Positions 16,664 through 25,395 of a DNA stretch of 34,219 bases are shown piece by piece. The position numbers and the translations under genes are program-made. The number at the start of each line of letters is the position of its first letter. Within the stretch, counting starts at the first letter, position 1. Source of the stretch: Halobacteriales archaeon QS_5_70_17 (GTDB taxonomy: Archaea > Halobacteriota > Halobacteria > Halobacteriales > Haloarculaceae); contig PXRR01000058.1 of NCBI GenBank assembly GCA_003021975.1, positions 1 through 34,219 of the forward strand, written 5' to 3'. The notes beneath the pieces were generated by a model that made no database searches, had not been told where the DNA came from, and saw nothing but the letters and a program-made list of their open reading frames with translations.

Positions 16664-16692
16664 CTACGCACGTAGATACAAGACCTTTTGTA
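16664..16692. promoter_or_regulatory. Two adjacent short inverted repeats before the surface-protein gene
   Basis: Directly after the DUF2150 stop come CTACG-CA-CGTAG (16664-16675) and TACAA-GACCTT-TTGTA (16677-16692). The second overlaps TTTTGTAG, which lies 20-29 bases before the ATG at 16715 and could be the TATA region. The elements could be a terminator for the upstream gene, an operator for the downstream one, or chance. Confidence 0.35.
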
Positions 16693-16714
16693 GTTCTGTA
16701 CGTTCTTTGTTCCG

Positions 16715-18547
16715 ATGAGGTTTCGGACCGACCGTCGCGGGCAGTCCCTGCAGATCGGGGCGATCCTCCTGTTCGGGATGCTCGTCGTCTCGATGTCTGC
16801 CTACCAGGCGACGGTCGTCCCGGACCAGAACGCGGCGGTCGAGTACCGCCACAGCACGCAGGTCCAGGGGGAGATGCTCGGCGTGCGCAACGGGGTCCTC
16901 CGGGCCGCGGCCGACGGGGAGACTCACCCGGCGTCGGTCGCGCTCGGGACCGACTACCCGCGCCGGACGGTGTTCGTCAACCCGCCGCCAGCGAGCGGGA
17001 CGCTGCGGACGGTCGAGCGCGGCGGCGGCGAGATCGTCGTCGCGAACGCCACCGCCATTGACGGCGAGACCGCCGACTTCTGGACGGCCGGGACCGACCG
17101 CCGCTACGGGTCGCGGGCGCTGGTCTACGAGCCGAGCTACAGCCGCCGCGACTCGGCGCCGGTTTCGGTCTACGAGAACACCGCGCTCGTCCACCGGCGC
17201 GACGGCGCGGTCGTCAACGCGACGGGCCAGCGGATCGTCGACGGACGGCGGATCGACCTCGTGGCCCTTCAGGGGTCGCTCTCGGAGAGCGGGTCCCGGA
17301 CGGCGGCGGTCGATCCGGTGGGTGCGACCGGCGACGCGCGGACCGTCACGGTCGAGAGCACGGCCGCCGACCCGCTGACCGTCCGGATCCCGACGGGGCT
17401 GCCAGAGTCGGAGTGGCGGGACCTGCTCGCGGGTGAACTCGCCGCCGACGGGCGCGTCGAGTCGCTCTCGTGTTCCGGCGCCGACCCCTGCGGGACGTTG
17501 ACGCTGACCTTCGACCCCGGCACCTACGACCTGCGGGTCGCCCGGGTCGACGTCGGCGGCGTTCCGGCGCCGGCGCCGGCGTACGCGACCGACGCTGCCG
17601 GGGACGGCGCGACCGTCCCCGAGGGCAGCAGCCAGCGCCTCGCAGTCGAGGTGCGGGACGCGTACAACGACCCCGGGAGCGGCGTCACGGTGAACGCCAC
17701 GATCACGGACAACGCGACCGCCAAGGGCGACGACAGCCTGGACCGCACGGAGGCGACGACCGACGAGTCCGGTCGGGCGTCGTTCGTCTACGAAGCGCCC
17801 GACAAAGTGGGCAAGACTCGCCAGGCGGAGGTGACAGTCGAGTTCGGGGGCGGCGGCGAGCCGGCCCGGGTGGTCGTCTTCGAGGTGACCGTCACCGGGA
17901 GCGGAAGCGGGTCGGGGTCGGACAGCCCGCTTCCTGAAGGCAAGGTCGCCTACGACGACGAGAACGGCGACGGCACGTACGACGACAACGAGACGACCTA
18001 CTCGACGGGCGAACTGAAGACCTTCGACGACGCGACGGTCGATCTCGTCGTCGCCAAGCCGGTCCAGGCGTCGAAGTTCGACGTGAAAACGAGTTCGATA
18101 ACCGTCGAACGGCTGATGGAGGTGACCGGCGACAACAGCCTGAACCTGACTGCCTCCGACGGTCCGGTGACCGTCGCCGACGGCGAGACGCTCCTGGCGC
18201 CCAGCGTGACCGTCTACGGCGACCGACTGACACTCGACGGCGCGACCGTCGAGGCCACGGCCACGAGCGTCGAACTGAAGGCCCAGAAGAAGGACGGGCC
18301 CATCTCCGCCCGGGGGGCGACCGTCGACGCCCCGGGGACGGCGACCCTCGCGGCCAGCGGTGACATCGACGTCTCGCGGGCGACCGTCGAGAGCGGGTCG
18401 GACGCGACGGCGTCGCTGAACTCCGGGTCGCGGACGCTCACCGTCACCGACGCCCGACTGCGCGACAGCGACGACACGCTCGTCTACTCCCCGAACGGCG
18501 TCGACGTCGTCGGGGAGCCCGCGGAGGGGAGCGTCAGCAGCGGCTGA
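16715..18547 (+). CDS. Secreted pilin-like surface protein with Ig-like domain
   Basis: A 610-residue extracellular protein. The N-terminus RRGQSLQIGAILLFGMLV is a short basic segment and one hydrophobic helix, as in archaeal type-IV-pilin-like and DUF7289-type proteins that follow with VVPDQN and VQGEM. Residues about 290-400 contain an invasin-like Ig domain (GSSQRLAVEVRDAYNDPGSG, TDESGRASFVYEAP). A Ser/Gly linker (GSGSGSGSDS) at about 400 leads to an acidic DDENGDGTYDDNE stretch, a possible calcium-binding loop. The last 180 residues have repeated short beta-strand units (GATVEATATSVELKAQ, GATVDAPGTATLAASG). No C-terminal anchor is seen, so it may be anchored by the N-terminal helix. It probably acts in adhesion or the cell surface; this is inferred from architecture only. 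Confidence 0.75.
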   Translation: MRFRTDRRGQSLQIGAILLFGMLVVSMSAYQATVVPDQNAAVEYRHSTQVQGEMLGVRNGVLRAAADGETHPASVALGTDYPRRTVFVNPPPASGTLRTVERGGGEIVVANATAIDGETADFWTAGTDRRYGSRALVYEPSYSRRDSAPVSVYENTALVHRRDGAVVNATGQRIVDGRRIDLVALQGSLSESGSRTAAVDPVGATGDARTVTVESTAADPLTVRIPTGLPESEWRDLLAGELAADGRVESLSCSGADPCGTLTLTFDPGTYDLRVARVDVGGVPAPAPAYATDAAGDGATVPEGSSQRLAVEVRDAYNDPGSGVTVNATITDNATAKGDDSLDRTEATTDESGRASFVYEAPDKVGKTRQAEVTVEFGGGGEPARVVVFEVTVTGSGSGSGSDSPLPEGKVAYDDENGDGTYDDNETTYSTGELKTFDDATVDLVVAKPVQASKFDVKTSSITVERLMEVTGDNSLNLTASDGPVTVADGETLLAPSVTVYGDRLTLDGATVEATATSVELKAQKKDGPISARGATVDAPGTATLAASGDIDVSRATVESGSDATASLNSGSRTLTVTDARLRDSDDTLVYSPNGVDVVGEPAEGSVSSG

Positions 18548-18613
18548 CGGAGATCGACAATCGTCGAATCGTACGTCGTCAAACACTTATATCAGCCCGC
18601 CGACGGTCGAACC

Positions 18614-19960
18614 ATGACAGCCGTCGGAATCGACGCCATCGAGATCCACACCGGGAAGCTCAGAGTCGACCTCGCGGAGACGTTCGCGCCGGCGAAAGGC
18701 GAGTCCCCCGAGAAGTACACGAAGGGGCTGGGACTCAACGCCAGTTCCTTCCCCGACACCTACGAGGACATCGTCACTATGGGCGCCAACGCCGCCCGGC
18801 GCCTGATGGAGCGCCACGGCCTGTCGCCGAGTGACATCGGTCGGATCGACGTCGCCACCGAGAGCGCGTTCGACAACTCCAAGCCGGTCTCGACGTACAT
18901 CGCGGGCTGTCTGGAGCAGGTGTTCGACGGCGACTTCCACCACGCCAACAAGGGCGAGCGGAAGTTCGCCTGCATCTCGGGGACCCAGAGCCTCGACGAC
19001 GCGTACAACTGGATCAAGGCCGGGCGCAACCGCGGTCGGTCGGCGCTCGTGGTCGCCACCGACACCGCCCTCTACGCCCGCGGGGACGCCGGCGAGGCGA
19101 CCCAGGGGGCCGGCGCCGTCGCGATGCTCATCGACGAGGATCCGGACCTCGTGGAACTCTCGACCGAACAGGGCTACGGCAGCGCCGACGAGACGGACTT
19201 CCTCAAGCCCAACCAGCAGTTCCCCAGCGTCGACGGCAAGCGGTCGGTGCAGGTCTACCTCGCCCGCATGCGCGAGGCCGTCGAGGACTACGAGAGCGTC
19301 GCGGGCGACATCCACCCCGAGGACTTCGCCCTGCTGCCCTTCCACACGCCGTTCCCGGGGATGGTCCGGAAGGCCGCGGCGCTGGCCTACCGCCACATGA
19401 TCCGGGACACGGCTATCGAGGAGGAACTGGCCGACGAGATCGGCCGTCAGCCCCGCTTCGAGGCGTTCGACAGCGACGAGGCCCACCGCGAGGCGATGAG
19501 CGAGTACACCGACCGGCTGGTCGACACCGACCGCTACCGGGAGTGGTACGCCGAGGTCGTCGACCCGACGCTGACGGTCTCCCGGGAGGTCGGCAACTGG
19601 TACACCGGCAGCGTCCACGTCGCGCGGATCAGCGGGCTGAAACACGCCCTCGAGAACGACATCGACCTCGCCGGCCGACGGCTGGGAGTCGCCTCCTACG
19701 GGAGCGGCGCGCAGGCCGAGGTCCACGCCGAGACGATCCAGGACGGCTGGGCCGAGGAGATCGCCGCCCTCCAGGTGGACGAGCAGTTGGCGGCCCGCCG
19801 GGACATCTCCTTCGAGGAGTACGAGCGCATCCACGACGTCCACAACCACGACGTCGACCGGCAGGCCGAGGACGTCGAGGAGTTCACCACCCCCAGCGGG
19901 GAGTTCGTCTTCGACGGCTGGGGGCGGATGGGCGAGCGGAAGTACCGCTTTGTGGAGTGA
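18614..19960 (+). CDS. hmgB: Hydroxymethylglutaryl-CoA synthase
   Basis: Condenses acetyl-CoA with acetoacetyl-CoA to HMG-CoA, an early step of the mevalonate pathway that supplies isoprenoid membrane lipids and carotenoids. The 448 residues are full length. Catalytic residues can be placed: Glu83 in ATESAFDNSKP, Cys120 in KFACISGTQ and His244 in LPFHTPFPGM. A TATA-like CTTATATC at 18586-18593 precedes the ATG by 21-28 bases, a clean leaderless promoter. The gene stands alone; the upstream surface-protein gene ends 66 bases earlier. The alternative symbol mvaS is used for the same enzyme. Confidence 0.95.
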   Translation: MTAVGIDAIEIHTGKLRVDLAETFAPAKGESPEKYTKGLGLNASSFPDTYEDIVTMGANAARRLMERHGLSPSDIGRIDVATESAFDNSKPVSTYIAGCLEQVFDGDFHHANKGERKFACISGTQSLDDAYNWIKAGRNRGRSALVVATDTALYARGDAGEATQGAGAVAMLIDEDPDLVELSTEQGYGSADETDFLKPNQQFPSVDGKRSVQVYLARMREAVEDYESVAGDIHPEDFALLPFHTPFPGMVRKAAALAYRHMIRDTAIEEELADEIGRQPRFEAFDSDEAHREAMSEYTDRLVDTDRYREWYAEVVDPTLTVSREVGNWYTGSVHVARISGLKHALENDIDLAGRRLGVASYGSGAQAEVHAETIQDGWAEEIAALQVDEQLAARRDISFEEYERIHDVHNHDVDRQAEDVEEFTTPSGEFVFDGWGRMGERKYRFVE

Positions 19961-20098
19961 CGCCGCTCCGGCCGCTGGCGCGGGCGCCGCTCCCGCTCCG
20001 CCGGCGGCCGGGACCCCGTAACCGGGAGTATGATAAGCGTGCTCCTCTAGTTCCGACCCATTGGATGTACTGCCGACGGACGCCACTTTTCACGACCT

Positions 20099-21322
20099 AT
20101 GAGCAGTAACGAGACGGGCAGTCCCTTCGCGCCCCACACCGACGCCGAGACGGCGGCGATGCTCGACGCCGTCGGCGTCGCCGGCGAGGAGGAGCTGTTC
20201 GACATCCCGGAGACCGTACGGTTCGACGACGAGTTCGGCATCGAGGCCCGGAGCGAGCGGGCGGTGCGGGCGCACCTCGGTTCGCTGCTGGGCCGCAACG
20301 ACGACCTGACGGAGTTCCTCGGCCGGGGTCACTACGACCACTACGTCCCCTCCGTCGTGGACCACCTCGCGGACCGGTCGGAGTTCCTGACGAGTTACAC
20401 GCAGTACCAGCCCGAGGTCGCCCAGGGGTTCCTGCAGGCGCTGTTCGAGTACCAGTCGATGCTCGTCGAGCTGACGGGGCTGGACGTGGCCAACTGCTCG
20501 ATGTACGACGCCGCGACCGCGCTCGGCGAGGCGGCGACGCTGGCCGCCCGCGTCCGGGCGGCCTCCGGCGACGTCGTGCTCGTCCCCGACCTCCTCCACG
20601 AGAACCGCCGGTCGACACTGGAGAACTACGTCGCCGGCGCCGACCTGACCGTCGAGTCGTACCCGACCGACGACGCCAACGCCGACGTCGAGGCCGTCGC
20701 CGACCGGATGGACGACGACGCGGTGATGCTGTACGCCGAGTCGCCGACCGTCCGGGGGACCATCGAGGAGCGCCTGTCGGCGCTCGGCGACCTCGCGGCC
20801 GACCACGACGACGGCCGGATCCAGTACGACGGCCACCGGACCCACGTGGCGGCGTTCCTCCGGCAGGTGCCCGGCCGCCTCGTCGGCGCCGCCGAGGACG
20901 GCGACGGCCGGCGGGCGTACACGCTCACGCTCCAGACCCGCGAGCAGCACATCCGCAAGGAGCGGGCCACCTCGAACATCTGCACCAACCAGGCGTGGGT
21001 CGCCCTGCGGACGGCGATGCACGTCGCCCAGCTCGGCCCCGACGGGCTCGTCGACCTCGCCGAGGAGTGCGTCGTCGGCGCGCGTGAACTGGCCACCCGC
21101 GTCGACGACGTCACCGGGATCCGGGCGCCCGTCCACGACCGCCACCACTTCCGGGAGTTCGTCGCCCGCACCGACCAGCCGGCCCCGGCGGTCGCCGCCG
21201 ACCTCGAGGGCGAGGGGTTCGCGCTCCACGCGATCGACGACCACCTGCTGCAGATCTGCACGACCGAGGCGAACGCCGCCCACTGGGACGCGCTCGTCGA
21301 GGCGCTGGGGGTGGTCGCGTGA
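20099..21322 (+). CDS. gcvPA: Glycine dehydrogenase (decarboxylating) subunit 1, with replaced internal segment
   Basis: N-terminal half of the split P protein, which with GcvPB decarboxylates glycine. Conserved parts are present: [61 protein letters not shown], and [20 protein letters not shown]. The frame is open over 407 codons, about 35-40 fewer than usual. Between GDLAADHD (to residue 237) and [10 protein letters not shown] (from 254) the family normally has about 50 residues, including the glycine-rich GD region; here there are 16 unrelated residues. The product is therefore probably impaired if the sequence is correct. It overlaps gcvPB by GTGA. TATA-like candidates are TATGATAA at about 20030 and CACTTTTC at about 20084. 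Confidence 0.88.
   Translation: MSSNETGSPFAPHTDAETAAMLDAVGVAGEEELFDIPETVRFDDEFGIEARSERAVRAHLGSLLGRNDDLTEFLGRGHYDHYVPSVVDHLADRSEFLTSYTQYQPEVAQGFLQALFEYQSMLVELTGLDVANCSMYDAATALGEAATLAARVRAASGDVVLVPDLLHENRRSTLENYVAGADLTVESYPTDDANADVEAVADRMDDDAVMLYAESPTVRGTIEERLSALGDLAADHDDGRIQYDGHRTHVAAFLRQVPGRLVGAAEDGDGRRAYTLTLQTREQHIRKERATSNICTNQAWVALRTAMHVAQLGPDGLVDLAEECVVGARELATRVDDVTGIRAPVHDRHHFREFVARTDQPAPAVAADLEGEGFALHAIDDHLLQICTTEANAAHWDALVEALGVVA
20810..20857 (+). other. 48-base OtsA-like insert replacing part of gcvPA
   Basis: Residues 238-253 of the gcvPA product read [16 protein letters not shown]. This is not P-protein sequence. It resembles the part of haloarchaeal trehalose-6-phosphate synthase just before the PLGVD motif, which is exactly within the block missing from the otsA gene at 7.5-8.9 kb. 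It is in frame at both ends. The left edge falls in GACCACGAC and the right edge in GCGTTCC, short sequences that could occur in both parents. The match is by recognition of a short pattern and needs a database search. Confidence 0.55.
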
Positions 21323-22926
21323 GCGACCGTCCCGAGCAGGGCGCGGAACGCGACGGGGACCGCGCGAGCGATAGCGAACGCGATCAGGGGGCGGAGAGCG
21401 ACGGGGACCGCGAGCGGGCGGCGACTGACGCAGGCGTCCCCGCCGACGCCGGTTCCGACCACCGGCTGTTCTACGACCAAGCCCGCTGGACGGACAGCGA
21501 GGACCGCTACGAGCCGCTGCTCTCGGAGAAACACGGCAGCGAAACCGCGGTCGACTCCTCGCTGCCCGACGCCCTGACGCGCGACTCCGTCGAGCTGCCC
21601 GACCCCACGGAGCCGGAGCTGGCGCGTCACTACACGCGGCTCTCCCAGATGAACTACGGCGTCGAGTCGGGGCCGTTCCCGCTGGGATCGTGCACGATGA
21701 AGTACAACCCCAAGTACACCGAGGACGTCGCCGCCCGCCCCGAGGCGGCGGTCCACCCCGACCGCTCCGAGGAGAGCCTCCAGGGGACGCTGGCCGTGCT
21801 CTACGGCCTGCAGGACTACCTGGCGCGGATCGGCGGCATGGACGCGGTGACCCTCCAGCCGCCGGCCGGCGCCGCCGGGGAGTTCACCGGCATCCTCGTC
21901 GCGGCGGCCTACCACGAGGCCAACGGCGAGGACCGGAGCGAGGTGATCGTCCCCGAGAGCGCCCACGGGACGAACTTCGCGTCGGCGGCGATGGCCGGCT
22001 ACGACGTGGTCGAACTCCCCCCCGCGGAGGACGGCCGCGTCGACATGGAGGCCCTCGAGGCCGCCGTCTCGGAGGACACCGCGGCGCTGATGCTGACGAA
22101 CCCAAACACGCTCGGGCTGTTCGAGCGCGACATCGAGGCCATCGCCGAGGTCGTCCACGACGCCGGTGGCCTGCTCTACTACGACGGCGCGAACCTCAAC
22201 GCCCTGCTCGGGCGAGCCCGTCCCGGCGACATGGGCTTCGACATCATGCACTACAACGTCCACAAGACGTTCGCGACGCCCCACGGCGGCGGCGGCCCCG
22301 GGGCCGGCCCTGTCGGCGTCGTCGAGGACCTCGCGGAGTTCCTGCCCGAGCCCCGCGTCCGCCCGGTCGACGCGAGCGAGGACGCCCACCCCGAGGCGGG
22401 CGGCGGGGTCCGCTACGAACTCTACAGCCCGGAGCGGTCGATCGGGAAGGTCCACGGGTTCGGCGGCAACTGGCTCGTGCTGGTGAAGGCCTACGCGTAC
22501 ATCGCGCGGCTGGGCGACGCCGGGCTGGCCGACGCGAGCGCCAAGGCCGTGCTGAACGCCAACTACCTCGCCTCGCAGATCGACTACGACATCCCGTTCG
22601 GCCCGTTCCACCACGAGTTCGTCGCCAGCGCCGACCTGGACGCCGCCGACGCGGCAAAGCGGATGCTCGACTACGGCGTCCACCCGCCGACGACGAAGTG
22701 GCCCGAGTCGGTCCCCGAGGCGCTGATGACCGAGCCGACGGAGGTCGAGAACCGCCGGTCGCTGGATCAGCTCGCGGCGGCGTTCGACGCCGTCGCCGTA
22801 GAGGACGAGGAGACCGTCGCGCGCGCGCCAGAGCGGACCGCCGCCGCCCGCATCGACCAGGTCGGGGCCGCCCGGAACCCGCGGCTCTCCTGGCAGGCTC
22901 TCGAGGAGGACGAGCGCGGCGACTGA
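21319..22926 (+). CDS. gcvPB: Glycine dehydrogenase (decarboxylating) subunit 2
   Basis: C-terminal, PLP-binding half of the split glycine cleavage P protein, 535 residues. The PLP lysine is Lys316 in [19 protein letters not shown]. Other landmarks are [55 protein letters not shown] and [18 protein letters not shown]. The GTG start overlaps the gcvPA stop. The first 45 or so residues (after [20 protein letters not shown]) are a low-complexity Asp/Glu/Arg/Ser/Gly extension absent from many homologues, built in part on a 15-base direct repeat (21350-21364 and 21398-21412, in frame, 48 bases apart). The conserved enzyme begins at about [11 protein letters not shown]. Confidence 0.94.
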   Translation: MSDRPEQGAERDGDRASDSERDQGAESDGDRERAATDAGVPADAGSDHRLFYDQARWTDSEDRYEPLLSEKHGSETAVDSSLPDALTRDSVELPDPTEPELARHYTRLSQMNYGVESGPFPLGSCTMKYNPKYTEDVAARPEAAVHPDRSEESLQGTLAVLYGLQDYLARIGGMDAVTLQPPAGAAGEFTGILVAAAYHEANGEDRSEVIVPESAHGTNFASAAMAGYDVVELPPAEDGRVDMEALEAAVSEDTAALMLTNPNTLGLFERDIEAIAEVVHDAGGLLYYDGANLNALLGRARPGDMGFDIMHYNVHKTFATPHGGGGPGAGPVGVVEDLAEFLPEPRVRPVDASEDAHPEAGGGVRYELYSPERSIGKVHGFGGNWLVLVKAYAYIARLGDAGLADASAKAVLNANYLASQIDYDIPFGPFHHEFVASADLDAADAAKRMLDYGVHPPTTKWPESVPEALMTEPTEVENRRSLDQLAAAFDAVAVEDEETVARAPERTAAARIDQVGAARNPRLSWQALEEDERGD

Positions 22927-22932
22927 TCCCCG

Positions 22933-23961
22933 CTACTCCCGCCTGACGCCGTGAGCACCCTCGCGCTCGCGGGCGCCCTCGGTCACTCGGATGAACTCGC
23001 CGTTCTCGCGGGCCTCGGAGAGTGTGTGCGCGCCGCAGTATGACAGCCCCGAGCGGACTCCGGCGAGGAACTCCGCCACGGCGTCGGCGAGCGGTCCCCG
23101 GTAGGGGGTCAGCGCCTCGATCCCTTCGGCGACGTCCGGGTCCCCGCGCTTGTCCGAGCGGGCCTCGTTGGCCTCGTCGCTGGCCATCCCGCGGGAGCGC
23201 TTGTACCGCTCGCCGTCGACCTCGACGACGTCCCCGGGGGCCTCCTCGGTACCGGCGAAGAACCCGCCCAGCATGACGGCGTCGGCGCCGGCGACCAGCG
23301 CCCTGACGGCGTCCCCGGAGCCCCGGATGCCGCCGTCGGCGATGATCCGGACGCCCTGTTCGCGGGCCGCCCCGGCGCAGTCGTCGACGGCGGTGAGCTG
23401 GGGGACGCCAGCGCCGGAGACTTCGCGGGTGGTGCAGTGCGATCCCGGACCGACGCCGACTTTCACGCAGTCGGCGCCGGCGGCCGCGAGGTCAGCGACT
23501 CCGGCGGCGGTGGCGACGTTGCCGGCGATCAGCGGCGCGTCGAACGCGTCGTCGAGGGCGGCGGTCGCGTCGAGGGACCGCTCCATGTGGCCGTGCGCGA
23601 CGTCGAGGACGACGCAGTCGGCGCCGGCATCGAGGCAGGCGGCGGCGCGGTCGCGGTAGTCCTCGTCGACGCCGACCGCGGCGCCGACCCGCTCGCCGGC
23701 GTCGGCCACCCGCCGGACCTGCTCGGCCTGCTCGTCGGGGGTCAGAAACCGGTGGATCGTCCCGAGGCCGCCCGCGGCCGAGAGCGCGCGAGCGGTCGCC
23801 GCCTCGGTGACCGTGTCCATCGGCGCGCTCAGGACCGGCGCGTCGAGCGCGAGGCCGCCGGCCAGCCGGGTCGAGAGGTCGACGTCGCTCCGGCTGTCGA
23901 CCGGCGACCGCTGCGGCACTACCAGCACGTCGTCGTACGAGAGTCCTCTTCTGACGTCCAT
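22933..23961 (-). CDS. IMP dehydrogenase/GMP reductase family protein without CBS domains
   Basis: A 342-residue TIM-barrel enzyme of the GuaB/GuaC family. It starts MDVRRGLSYDDVLVVPQRSP and shows DAPVLSAPMDTVTEAATARA, VKVGVGPGSHCTTREV with catalytic Cys176, IIADGGIRGSGDAVRAL and the flap-region tail PYRGPLADAVAEFLAGVRSG then LSYCGAHTL. The usual CBS pair between the barrel parts is absent, so it is a short paralogue; GMP reductase or another IMPDH-like activity is possible. It is convergent with gcvPB, 6 bases apart. A TATA-like GTTAAACCC lies 33-41 bases upstream of the ATG. Confidence 0.85.
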   Translation of the reverse strand: MDVRRGLSYDDVLVVPQRSPVDSRSDVDLSTRLAGGLALDAPVLSAPMDTVTEAATARALSAAGGLGTIHRFLTPDEQAEQVRRVADAGERVGAAVGVDEDYRDRAAACLDAGADCVVLDVAHGHMERSLDATAALDDAFDAPLIAGNVATAAGVADLAAAGADCVKVGVGPGSHCTTREVSGAGVPQLTAVDDCAGAAREQGVRIIADGGIRGSGDAVRALVAGADAVMLGGFFAGTEEAPGDVVEVDGERYKRSRGMASDEANEARSDKRGDPDVAEGIEALTPYRGPLADAVAEFLAGVRSGLSYCGAHTLSEARENGEFIRVTEGAREREGAHGVRRE

Positions 23962-23970
23962 CGTGAACCC

Positions 23971-24642
23971 TCACACTGTAGCGGGTCGATCGGGTTTAAC
24001 GCCTCCGGTCGCGGCGGTCGAGCGCTCCGCGGTCCCGGTCCCGGTCCCGCGGCCCCCGACCGAGGACGACGGCGTCGGCCGTCCCGGAGTCGCTCGCCCG
24101 CGGGTCCAGAACGAGTCCGGCCCGTGGTCGTCCTGCCAGGCGAACGCGAACAGCCGCCGGGTCGGCAGGCGCTCCAGGCGCCGACCGTCCTCCGCGCGGC
24201 CGGTCGCGGCGTCCCAGACGGTGCCGTCGGCTGCGAAGCCGCCGGGATCGCCGGTCGATCGGAACTCGTAGCCCGGGTCGCGGAAGGCGCGGATCCCGAC
24301 GTCCCCGTCGGCGAGCACGAGCGCCGACGTCTCACCGACGGTCGCCCGGACCGCGCCGCCGGCGTCCAGGACTCGCCGGCGGGGGAAGCCGAGCACTGCC
24401 CCGTCGCGTTCGACGCCGAGGACGACCGCCTTCGAGGCGAGGTCGTCGCGGTTCCACTCCCGGGACCCTCGCCGCGGTGCGCAGCCAGTCCGAAGCCCGC
24501 GCGCTCGAAGTACCGCTCGTGAGGGTTCGGCGTCGTAATCGACTGGCGCGGGATCGTCGCCGTCGCCCGCGGCCTCGCTCTCGCCCCCGGGCGGACGGAG
24601 GACGACTCTCTCGCTCCCCGCGCCGATCCAAGCGCGGGACAC
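23971..24642 (-). pseudogene. DUF3179 protein remnant: 5' end missing, two compensating frameshifts
   Basis: The readable part is the C-terminal third of a DUF3179 protein: REWNRDDLASKAVVLGVERD, GAVLGFPRRRVLDAGGAVRA and the terminal LFAFAWQDDHGPDSFW. DUF3179 proteins usually exceed 300 residues and have the conserved core upstream, which is absent here; sequence similarity starts at about RVVLRPPGGESEAAG. Between the frame segments ending DYDAEP and starting REWNRDD, the family-like sequence HERYFERAGFGLAAHRGEG is read in another frame (about 24464-24520), implying a +1 and a -1 change about 60 bases apart. Beyond DSFW the tail is low-complexity. The 5' end abuts the promoter of the divergent gene at 24674. 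Confidence 0.6.
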
Positions 24643-24673
24643 GGCTATATCGTCCGCCGACCTCCAGTGAGTC

Positions 24674-25165
24674 GTGGCATCGAATCCCAGATACCGGGTG
24701 GGGCTGTACGTCCGGTCGCTCCCGGCGGACGACGATTACGGGCGCCAGGAACGGGTCCTCGAACGGCCCGACAGGCCGGTCGCGGACGGCCGGCTGGCGT
24801 CCCGGGAGGTACACGTCTGGGGACCGGGAGTCTGCCGGCAGTCCCGGGTGGCGGAGACGCCCGCCGGGGCGCTCGTCGGTGACCGCCTCGACCGGATCGC
24901 GGCGTGGGCGCCGGCGACCGGCCGCTCCGTGGAGCAGTTCGTCCCGACGACGGAACTCCGGTCGGCGTTCACCGGCGACGTCCGGACGGCGACGCGGTTC
25001 CCGGCGCTCGCGCTCGCGGAGTTCGACGGCGACGACTTGGCGTTCTTCGTGCCCTGCCGGGACCGCGAGAGCGTGGTCGGCGTCGACGGCCGCCTCCGGG
25101 CGCTCGAGGGGGACCCGCGACCGAGCGCTCCCCGCTCCCCGGGTCCGCCGGAGGAATCGGTCTAG
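24674..25165 (+). CDS. Haloarchaeal small protein of the YVRSL type (HTH-annotated family)
   Basis: A 163-residue soluble protein beginning at a GTG: MASNPRYRVGLYVRSLPADD. The pattern VxLYVRSLxP, then REVHVWGPGVC, LDRIAAWAPATGRSVEQF, TTELRSAFTGDVRTATRFPA, LALAEFDGDDLAFFVPC, matches a common haloarchaeal family often annotated only as HTH-domain protein. Its function is unknown to me. A TATA-like GGCTATATCG at about 24643-24652 is 22-31 bases before the GTG, supporting a leaderless transcript from this start. Its stop codon shares the CTAG palindrome with the convergent zinc-finger gene. Confidence 0.6.
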   Translation: MASNPRYRVGLYVRSLPADDDYGRQERVLERPDRPVADGRLASREVHVWGPGVCRQSRVAETPAGALVGDRLDRIAAWAPATGRSVEQFVPTTELRSAFTGDVRTATRFPALALAEFDGDDLAFFVPCRDRESVVGVDGRLRALEGDPRPSAPRSPGPPEESV

Positions 25166-25290
25166 TCGACGAGTCCGACCTCGCGGACGTGGCGGCGCAG
25201 GGCGGCCTCGGACTCGAAGGCGTCGCCGCAGGCCTCGCACTCGTACTCGCGGTCGGAGCCGCGTTCCCGCTCGTCTCCGTTCTCGGTCAC
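25162..25290 (-). CDS. 42-aa C2H2-like zinc finger mini-protein
   Basis: Starts at a GTG (MTENGDERERGSDREYECEA) and carries YECEACGDAFESEAALRRHV followed by REVGLVD. This is the single C2H2-like finger common in haloarchaea, which ends in HVxxVGLVD. CxxC and one His are clear; the second His position is occupied by Val or lies elsewhere. A TATA-like AAAATATCC lies about 40 bases upstream. The TAG stop is the complement of the neighbouring gene's TAG through the palindrome CTAG at 25162-25165. It may bind DNA, RNA or protein; function unknown. Confidence 0.65.
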   Translation of the reverse strand: MTENGDERERGSDREYECEACGDAFESEAALRRHVREVGLVD

Positions 25291-25395
25291 GTTCGGGCCG
25301 ACGCCGCCGCGCCGGATAGTCGGAACGGATATTTTCCGTAAATGTAGTCTGGAATCAAACCGATTACGGTACCGGACCGTCGACGGCGGATCCCC

